From Candidatus Aminicenantota bacterium (GTDB lineage Bacteria; Acidobacteriota; Aminicenantia; Aminicenantales; Aminicenantaceae): a DNA stretch of 6,311 nt. The stretch lies in assembly GCA_030633795.1 (NCBI GenBank), contig DAOWCB010000089.1, positions 1 to 6,311 of the forward strand, written 5' to 3'. The translations under genes were made by a program, and so were the position numbers. The first letter of the stretch is position 1, and each line of letters opens with the position of its first letter. Of this stretch, positions 1-4,652 are shown piece by piece. A model generated the notes under the pieces. It saw only the letters and a program-made list of their open reading frames with translations, had not been told where the DNA came from and did not search any database.

Positions 1-164
1 ATCAGGAAAACGGAAACACATACGCCAGTGACCAAAAGCTCTCTGATAGTTCTTCTCCCAATCCTACTCGGACTCGAATATATTTATCTTTATCGACCGT
101 TTGAACCGTTTGCTTTTGCAAGCATCCTCAGCAATGTAGAGGAGAAAACAAAATCAAGATATAT
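1..164. other. Non-coding tail downstream of the aminotransferase
   Basis: Short stretch between the stop of the aminotransferase gene and the left edge. I see no convincing gene on either strand. Minus-strand reading frames are short and lack ribosome binding sites, and no hairpin followed by a T-run marks a terminator. It contains a small tandem repeat (ACCGTTTG twice, 96-112, with one A between) and a possible leftward promoter listed separately. The next gene probably starts beyond the left edge. Confidence 0.5.
77..105 (-). promoter_or_regulatory. Possible leftward sigma-70-like promoter
   Basis: Read on the minus strand, TTCAAA (105-100, 4 of 6 matches to the -35 consensus) and TATATT (82-77, 5 of 6 matches to the -10 consensus) are separated by exactly 17 bp. 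Transcription would run off the left edge into a gene that is not visible. The region is AT-rich, so chance matches are likely. Confidence 0.25.
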
Positions 165-1496
165 TCAAGCCTTGTGCTTAACCAAGCGTTGGATCCCCTC
201 CAAAAGCATATCCACATGTGTATAGGAAACATAGATGGGCGTCGAAACGCGGATTCCGTATGTGCCCTTTTCTCTGCTCCCGACAGTCCGGATGACGATG
301 TTGTATTTCTCCCGGACATAATCGACGACTTTTTGCGGTTCCACACCTTCGATGGAAAAGGCGGTCAATCCCCCGCTGATGTAAGGATCTTCCGATGTGT
401 GCAGCCGGACGCCAGAGATTTTTTTCAACTCTCTTTTCAAGTAGCCAGCAAGAGCTTTGATCCTTCTCTCCACCTTTTGTTTGCCGATGGCATTCTGAAA
501 ATCGACGGCTTCTCCCAAAGCGATCGTGAGCGCATCTGCTCTCTGCGAGAGGGTTTCGAACTTCTTGGCCGTTTTATGCGTGTCCCATCCGGATGAGGCA
601 ATCGTGGGCCAGAGTTTATCCTGCACTTCTTGGCGAACATACAACACACCTACTCCGGTAGGAGCCCCCATCCATTTGTAGGGGCTTGTGGCAAAAAAAT
701 CGATCCCCATCTCTTTCATATCGAGGTCCAGCATCCCGATCGCATGAGCGCCATCGGCAAGCACAAGCACCCCTTTTTCACGGGCCATTTGGCACAGTTC
801 CTTGAGCGGAGAAATTAGACCTGAGATATAGACCGCATGACTAATACTTATGACTTTTGTGTTGGGTGTGATTGTCTTTGCGAATGACCCGACAAATTCA
901 TCCACACTCTTGGGAGGAAAGCCGATGGGAACTTCCTTTATCGTGATCCCGTATCTTTTGGCCTTCAATCGCCAGGGATGTGTTCCTCCGGGATGTTCCA
1001 TCGTGGAAAGGATGACTTCATCTCCTTCACCCAAATCCAATCCGCTGGCCACAAAATTCATCCCCTCCGTCGTGTTTCTCGTTATCACGATCTCCTCCGG
1101 AGATGCGCCGACAAACTCTGCCAGTTTTCGTCTTACGCCTTCTATTTTCCTTGGAATGAAGTTATACACATCGAACGGGTTGGTGCACTGGACTTTGAAA
1201 CAGCGGATCAGGGTGTTGAAAACGGGCTTGGGCATCGGGCCGACCGTTCCGTTGTTCATCATGATCACCCCTTCCTCGAAAAGGTAGTGTTTTCTTAGTT
1301 CATCCCAATAAATCCCATCGGGTGATTCATCCTGGATATGTTTCTGGTTCAATGAGGTGATACTTTGGTAGACCGAAGCATTCAGTTCGCTGAGGGCTGA
1401 GAGAGAGAGGGCTGATCCCGCAACAAAATATTTGACAAACTCCCTTCTTGTCACCGGCTCGGACAAATATCCGGATTTTTGTGCCTTATTTTCCAT
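165..1496 (-). CDS. Tat-exported class V aminotransferase-fold PLP enzyme
   Basis: 443-aa pyridoxal-phosphate enzyme of the class V aminotransferase family (fold type I), most like the isopenicillin-N-epimerase/cysteine-desulfurase-like branch. The N-terminus has a twin-arginine motif (TRREFVK, 16-22), then a hydrophobic stretch ending near LNA at 38-40, so the enzyme is probably exported folded with its cofactor. Visible PLP features are NTTEGMN (141-147, phosphate binding), H168 in EHPGG (ring stacking position), ADGAH with D248 and H251, and SPYKWMGAPTG with the Schiff-base lysine K274. R416 in GIRVS probably binds the substrate carboxylate. The loop that carries the catalytic Cys in cysteine desulfurases (just before GIRVS) has none, which argues against that activity. 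The ATG start is supported by AGGAG at 1507-1503, 6 nt upstream. It lies 72 bp after the DUF6599 stop. Fold and cofactor are sure; substrate is unknown. Confidence 0.93.
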   Translation of the reverse strand: MENKAQKSGYLSEPVTRREFVKYFVAGSALSLSALSELNASVYQSITSLNQKHIQDESPDGIYWDELRKHYLFEEGVIMMNNGTVGPMPKPVFNTLIRCFKVQCTNPFDVYNFIPRKIEGVRRKLAEFVGASPEEIVITRNTTEGMNFVASGLDLGEGDEVILSTMEHPGGTHPWRLKAKRYGITIKEVPIGFPPKSVDEFVGSFAKTITPNTKVISISHAVYISGLISPLKELCQMAREKGVLVLADGAHAIGMLDLDMKEMGIDFFATSPYKWMGAPTGVGVLYVRQEVQDKLWPTIASSGWDTHKTAKKFETLSQRADALTIALGEAVDFQNAIGKQKVERRIKALAGYLKRELKKISGVRLHTSEDPYISGGLTAFSIEGVEPQKVVDYVREKYNIVIRTVGSREKGTYGIRVSTPIYVSYTHVDMLLEGIQRLVKHKA

Positions 1497-1502
1497 GAAA
1501 AT

Positions 1503-1507
1503 CTCCT
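1503..1507 (-). promoter_or_regulatory. Ribosome binding site of the aminotransferase
   Basis: AGGAG within TTAGGAG on the minus strand, 6 nt before the ATG at 1496. It fixes the start so that the Tat signal belongs to the protein. Confidence 0.75.
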
Positions 1508-1524
1508 AACCTAAAATTGGGTTC

Positions 1525-1554
1525 ATTTTATTCCCATTCCGATCGGACTGTTAA
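1525..1554 (-). promoter_or_regulatory. Candidate promoter of the aminotransferase gene
   Basis: On the minus strand TTAACA (1554-1549, 5 of 6 matches to TTGACA) is followed after 18 bp by TAAAAT (1530-1525, 5 of 6 matches to TATAAT). It lies in the 72-bp gap between the DUF6599 stop and the aminotransferase start. The predicted transcript would start near 1518 and carry a leader of about 20 nt that includes the ribosome binding site. This suggests the aminotransferase can be transcribed apart from the upstream trio. Confidence 0.5.
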
Positions 1555-1568
1555 ACTCGAACCAAAGT

Positions 1569-2417
1569 CTATTCGTGAATTTTTTTCCTCGCTCTGTCGA
1601 AAACCTGTTTCACCCAAAGATGATCCACATCCCCCAATACAAGCATCAAATATTCTCGATGGGTGGCAGCAAACAACTTCCGTCCTCTGCGGTCTTTTTG
1701 GCCTTTCATGGACTGGAACCCCTTTCGGGCTTCCTCTTCTCCCTCAAAACGGAAAAGGAAAAAACTGAATTCGCCGGAATAATCTCCTTTGATCCCTTGT
1801 TCAAAACCAGCGATATTCAAGCTAAAAAAAGGATGGCTGTTGCGCAACCCAAGATACCCAGTGAAATATTTGAAGCTTTGGTCCACGAGATCTTCTTCTG
1901 GCAAAAAGGAAACGATGCGGGGTTTATCTCTCCCAACGGGCATTTTAGAACTGATATACTCGGCAATGTTGAGTAATCCCTGGCGTGTTTCCTCGGTTTC
2001 ATCAAACCCGGTGAGAGTGACGAGAAAGGGCCCCTTCCAAAAATTCATGTAATAATCAGCAAGCTGGGCCTCGCTTCCAACCAAGATCCTTTTACCTTTG
2101 GAATCAGTCTTGAATGTGTACATCCCGTATGCGCTGGATGGCGATACCATCTCGAAAATCTCGACAGAGACTGATTTCCCCGTGTCGTTTACATAATCCT
2201 GGACAACCACTTGGACAAATCCGTATTCGTGGTAGATTTCCGCTCCGCCGTTGATGTATTCATATAGGTCTTCTCCCGCGTAGTGTTGCAGCATTCTGTG
2301 TTTTGTCCAACCCTCAACATCGCCGTCCTTGGGCAATGCTTTTGTCCGTATTCCTTGAGAGGCCATCGTGACCTGAGCCAAAACAAGGATGACAGATAAG
2401 ACAACCTTTTTGATCAT
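1569..2417 (-). CDS. Secreted DUF6599 family protein
   Basis: 282-aa protein that I recognise as DUF6599, a family of unknown function. Residues 1-19 form a Sec-type signal peptide (MIKK, hydrophobic core, probable cleavage after TMA). Family hallmarks follow: a GW motif at 36-37, DLYEYINGGAEIYHEYGF (50-67), a Y-V/I-x-V-E-I-F-E-M-like stretch around 82-90, SAYGMY (95-100), and NFWKGPFLVTL (125-135). The second half (about 165-282) looks like a repeat of the mixed alpha/beta arrangement with less conserved sequence. No catalytic motif or metal site stands out. The ATG overlaps the DUF362 stop as ATGA, and there is no good Shine-Dalgarno of its own, so it is probably translated by coupling to DUF362. 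Expected location is the periplasm or cell exterior. Confidence 0.9.
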   Translation of the reverse strand: MIKKVVLSVILVLAQVTMASQGIRTKALPKDGDVEGWTKHRMLQHYAGEDLYEYINGGAEIYHEYGFVQVVVQDYVNDTGKSVSVEIFEMVSPSSAYGMYTFKTDSKGKRILVGSEAQLADYYMNFWKGPFLVTLTGFDETEETRQGLLNIAEYISSKMPVGRDKPRIVSFLPEEDLVDQSFKYFTGYLGLRNSHPFFSLNIAGFEQGIKGDYSGEFSFFLFRFEGEEEARKGFQSMKGQKDRRGRKLFAATHREYLMLVLGDVDHLWVKQVFDRARKKIHE

Positions 2418-3361
2418 GCCGTAATTTCTTTGATCCCTACCTTGCTAAGATCGATTTCTCCTAGTCCCTGTTCAAATCCGAGCTTGATCGCGTGGATATC
2501 TTCGCCCGTCAATCCCCACAAGGTTGTACAGTAGGAGTCTATGGCCACTCGATCCACGCCGGCGATAATTTTCTGGGATTTGGTGAGTTCGCCCGGGCCG
2601 AACGGGCCGTTGGTCGTGATAAATTCCGTGGCATCCACAACACAGAGGGTAGGCTTGACCGCCTTGTTCAGGTCTACGATACACTGGTCGAGGAACTGGA
2701 TAGATTCAGGATTGGTCGTCCAGTCCTCTCTGTGAAAAAGCCTGTTGTTCGGACGATAATTCAGGCCCATCAGGTTTTTCATAGTTCCGGTGAATTTATT
2801 CCCAGCATGATCTTTGGTTATCGGCATGTCGATAAAAACATCGTTGTTGTAAAACTCCTTCATGATCATCATTTCTTGGTGAGCCTTCCAACCCTGAACA
2901 GGAACCACTTTGAAGTTCGCCTCCTCGGCTGCGATAAACTTCAAATTTGCGCCGGCCTCTTTGACCGCCACATCCAAACCACTGGCTTCCCAGTTTTCCG
3001 GTGCTAGCCACGTCAGACAATTGACCTCTGCTGCGCCCGCTTTTTGACACATTTCCACAACAGCTCGAATGACCTCTGGTTTTGTGAAAGTACCGGGATG
3101 CCGGCTTTGGGAGTTGGGAAGAATCGCAACATGTGCATCTTTGGGCACAAACTTGCTCATCCCCCCGAGGCCTCCCACCGCCTTCATGGTACTGGCAAAA
3201 TAATCACTTCCTGTGGCCACCGCAATATCAACACTCTCCCCTCCTGAGGACGCAACTTCCTCTCCGCCAGAACAGGAAATTAATCCGTACCCGACAGCTG
3301 CGGAAAGCCCGATTTTTGCGCTTTTTTTAAAAAACTCTCTTCTTCCGATTTTTTTATCCAC
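2414..3361 (-). CDS. DUF362 domain protein, Tat-exported lipoprotein
   Basis: 315-aa DUF362 protein. I place the start at the GTG at 3361-3359, not the in-frame ATG at 3409. The GTG has AGGAGGG 5 nt upstream, whereas the ATG lies inside the preceding gene and would put 16 extra residues before the signal. The N-terminus carries GRREFFKK (6-13, Tat motif), a hydrophobic stretch, and LISC (27-30), a lipobox with C30 as the lipidation site. A Ser/Gly/Glu-rich linker follows (31-43). The DUF362 domain spans about 44-312, with DVFIDMPITKDHAGNKFTG (174-192), KNLMG (195-199), NGPFGPGEL (251-259) and GVDRVAIDSY (268-277). There is no C-terminal ferredoxin domain of the kind some DUF362 proteins have. 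Family function is unknown. The stop overlaps the DUF6599 start by 4 bp. Confidence 0.9.
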   Translation of the reverse strand: MDKKIGRREFFKKSAKIGLSAAVGYGLISCSGGEEVASSGGESVDIAVATGSDYFASTMKAVGGLGGMSKFVPKDAHVAILPNSQSRHPGTFTKPEVIRAVVEMCQKAGAAEVNCLTWLAPENWEASGLDVAVKEAGANLKFIAAEEANFKVVPVQGWKAHQEMMIMKEFYNNDVFIDMPITKDHAGNKFTGTMKNLMGLNYRPNNRLFHREDWTTNPESIQFLDQCIVDLNKAVKPTLCVVDATEFITTNGPFGPGELTKSQKIIAGVDRVAIDSYCTTLWGLTGEDIHAIKLGFEQGLGEIDLSKVGIKEITA

Positions 3362-3366
3362 AAAAT

Positions 3367-3373
3367 CCCTCCT
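3367..3373 (-). promoter_or_regulatory. Ribosome binding site of DUF362, fused to the upstream stop
   Basis: AGGAGGG on the minus strand, 5 nt before GTG at 3361. Its first two bases, AG, are the last two of the TAG stop (3374-3372) of the DUF89 gene. Ribosomes finishing DUF89 therefore stop on the DUF362 binding site. This site decides the GTG start for DUF362. Confidence 0.85.
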
Positions 3374-4253
3374 ATATTGGAATCGGATTTTCCCGTTCGG
3401 GAAAATCATAGTTTTTGGCCTTCATCAGGATCAAGCTTCCCTCTTTCACCCCAATGTCCCGGGCGATGACAGCACACTTTGCCTTAAGAAGAAAAAACAC
3501 AGGTCGGGTTTCATCAGAAAGCCCCTCATAGTTTCCCTGGCCTTTGCTGATGATGAGATCAGCCGATCGAAAGATTTTTAAAAAATGTTCCGAACACAGG
3601 GTTAAAATCGTGCCCGGAGCATCTGTGCCGGAGGAAACGATTTCAGCCACATCTTCTATCCCGGCATCCAGAGCATCTTGACGAATGGCATCATTGATGA
3701 TGGGTTTTTCTCGTACAGCATAAACCACTGGTTTTCGCAACTCTTCGATCAGAAGACGGTCGAACACGGTTTCTCCTGAATTATCGGCAAGATAAAGAAT
3801 CTTTCGAGCCTTCTGCAGCGCATGGCAAAACGCCTTATAGTGATCGATGGCCAATTCTTGGGACAGGAGAACTTCCAGGTCCTTGTCGAGATCAAAATCT
3901 GCGTTGGCACCAAAATCGATAACATTGCCCGCGATGGCCATCCGGATAGCCATCACAAGCCGATCCTCGGCAGAAAAGATCCGTTTTTTCAACAACGGAT
4001 ACAGAGCAAGAGCCTGCTGGGTGCATTTTTTCTTGATCTTGGCATAGGGATCCAGGATCCCGGTTTTTTCAGAAATAAGACGGTACGCTTCCCGTCCGAT
4101 CTCAGAAGGAATGGCCTCTGCATGAATTCGGGAAAGATATTGGCCAAATGCAACAAGGACTTCTTGGATCTTTTGCTCATCTATATTCATCATCCGTGAA
4201 GTGTTTATGATTTGATGGAAAAAGCAGGGATAACAATCCAAATAAGTTTTCAA
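3372..4253 (-). CDS. DUF89/ARMT1-like putative metal-dependent phosphatase
   Basis: 293-aa cytoplasmic protein of the DUF89 (ARMT1-like) family, in the COG1578-type branch of bacterial and archaeal stand-alone proteins. Characterised DUF89 members are metal-dependent phosphatases proposed to remove damaged or side-product phospho-metabolites; the substrate here is unknown. Visible features are an N-terminal CYPC pair (C7, C10) typical of this branch, a helical region (about 23-150), GNVIDFGAN (109-117), LADNSGETVFD (155-165) with probable metal ligands D157 and N158, KPIINDA (183-189), SSGTDAPGT (207-215), and ADLIISKGQGNYEGL (231-245). The start is TTG at 4253 with AAAGGA 9 nt upstream; a later start at the ATG pair (residues 21-22) would remove the CxxC. 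Length fits the family. It is followed 10 bp later by DUF362. Confidence 0.9.
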   Translation of the reverse strand: MKTYLDCYPCFFHQIINTSRMMNIDEQKIQEVLVAFGQYLSRIHAEAIPSEIGREAYRLISEKTGILDPYAKIKKKCTQQALALYPLLKKRIFSAEDRLVMAIRMAIAGNVIDFGANADFDLDKDLEVLLSQELAIDHYKAFCHALQKARKILYLADNSGETVFDRLLIEELRKPVVYAVREKPIINDAIRQDALDAGIEDVAEIVSSGTDAPGTILTLCSEHFLKIFRSADLIISKGQGNYEGLSDETRPVFFLLKAKCAVIARDIGVKEGSLILMKAKNYDFPERENPIPI

Positions 4254-4262
4254 TTTTTGATA

Positions 4263-4268
4263 TCCTTT
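4263..4268 (-). promoter_or_regulatory. Ribosome binding site supporting the TTG start of DUF89
   Basis: AAAGGA on the minus strand, 9 nt before TTG at 4253. It is moderate in strength. It matters because it keeps the conserved CxxC near the N-terminus in the protein. Confidence 0.55.
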
Positions 4269-4274
4269 ATCCCG

Positions 4275-4532
4275 TCATCGATCATTTCCACAAATTATAT
4301 CATAGATGCAGGTAACCCTTGCATTTTTGGCCTTGAAGATGCCTCTCGAACCAGACAACCGTGACCATATGGTTACGGCTTCGATCTTGTGGAATTCCTC
4401 GATCGGAGTAAAATCCGTGTCTAACCCGCAGTCAAAGATCCAGGAGGATTCCGGGATTTTGTCGATGGGGGGGGTTTTCACCGTCAAAAAAGAAGGGGGA
4501 TTCTCATGCTGTTTAGCCCGGATATTAAACAT
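4275..4532 (-). CDS. Unrecognised small protein, 85 aa
   Basis: I do not recognise this product. The 85-aa frame begins with ATG preceded by AAGGAGG at 4 nt spacing, the strongest ribosome binding site in the window, and sits in line between two real genes on the same strand, 21 bp before DUF89. No signal peptide or membrane segment is visible. The N-terminal third is rich in Pro and polar residues, with Cys at 35, 75 and 81 and WIFDCGLDTDF at 31-41. A run of eight C (plus-strand 4467-4474) lies at codons 20-22; gain or loss of one C would end the protein after 33 or 36 residues. The -10 promoter element of the next gene lies within its last codons. It could be a real orphan gene, a remnant of a longer gene, or a leader ORF. 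The antisense frame has no ribosome binding site and is rejected. Confidence 0.45.
   Translation of the reverse strand: MFNIRAKQHENPPSFLTVKTPPIDKIPESSWIFDCGLDTDFTPIEEFHKIEAVTIWSRLSGSRGIFKAKNARVTCIYDIICGNDR
4294..4302 (-). promoter_or_regulatory. Extended -10 promoter for the DUF89-DUF362-DUF6599 trio
   Basis: The minus strand reads TGATATAAT, a perfect TATAAT (4299-4294) with the TGn extension. Extended -10 promoters do not need a good -35, and none is seen 17 bp upstream. Transcription would start near 4287, giving a leader of about 34 nt before the TTG of DUF89. The element lies inside the 3' end of the 85-aa ORF. Confidence 0.55.
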
Positions 4533-4536
4533 CTGG

Positions 4537-4543
4537 CCTCCTT
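4537..4543 (-). promoter_or_regulatory. Strong ribosome binding site of the 85-aa ORF
   Basis: AAGGAGG on the minus strand, 4 nt before ATG at 4532. It is the main evidence that the short ORF is translated. Confidence 0.6.
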
Positions 4544-4583
4544 CTGGGATGGGCCCCCGACTGAAATCGCATTTTTTGTTTTC

Positions 4584-4612
4584 ATGATATGAAAAACGAT
4601 CCAGCCATGCAA
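4584..4612 (-). promoter_or_regulatory. Weak promoter candidate ahead of the 85-aa ORF
   Basis: On the minus strand TTGCAT (4612-4607, only 3 of 6 matches to the -35 consensus) and TATCAT (4589-4584, 5 of 6 matches to the -10 consensus) are 17 bp apart. The start would be near 4577 and the leader about 45 nt. Confidence 0.25.
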
Positions 4613-4652
4613 CACAATTTATCCATCCCAGCGACTAAAGCGAAGGACATAC

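Larger units (their letters stand above)
4533..4652 (-). other. Leader between the transglutaminase gene and the small ORF
   Basis: 120-bp gap on the minus strand. It holds a small AT-rich hairpin (TTTTCAT 4579-4585 and ATGAAAA 4589-4595, 3-nt loop), one long-range inverted repeat (CTGGGATGG 4544-4552 and CCATCCCAG 4623-4631) and a weak promoter candidate. The distal arm of the long repeat is immediately next to the ribosome binding site of the 85-aa ORF. No T-run follows any hairpin, so I do not call a terminator for the transglutaminase gene. Confidence 0.45.

Noticed and set aside
96..112. Tandem ACCGTTTG repeat
   Set aside because: Only two short copies; no sign of a repeat array or operator function.
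61..115. tRNA-like look (GGTTCAAA near a short stem) on the minus strand
   Set aside because: No acceptor stem, anticodon arm or correct T-arm spacing can be formed.
120..164. Terminator after the aminotransferase gene (CAAG/CTTG stem followed by T-rich sequence)
   Set aside because: The stem is only 4 bp with a 12-nt loop, and the T-run is interrupted; too weak to call.
28..225. Plus-strand 65-aa frame with a hydrophobic N-terminus
   Set aside because: It starts at GTG without a ribosome binding site, and its 3' part is antisense to the aminotransferase gene.
437..649. Arg/Ser-rich 70-aa frame on the minus strand
   Set aside because: It is a shifted-frame shadow inside the aminotransferase gene.
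4467..4491. C8 tract or A/T6 tract as proof of a broken gene
   Set aside because: Joining frames at the C8 tract gives only short extensions, so the tract alone does not show a pseudogene; kept as a finding, not a call.
4306..4587. Plus-strand 93-aa frame opposite the small ORF
   Set aside because: No Shine-Dalgarno before its ATG, whereas the minus-strand frame in the same place has a strong one and fits the gene order.
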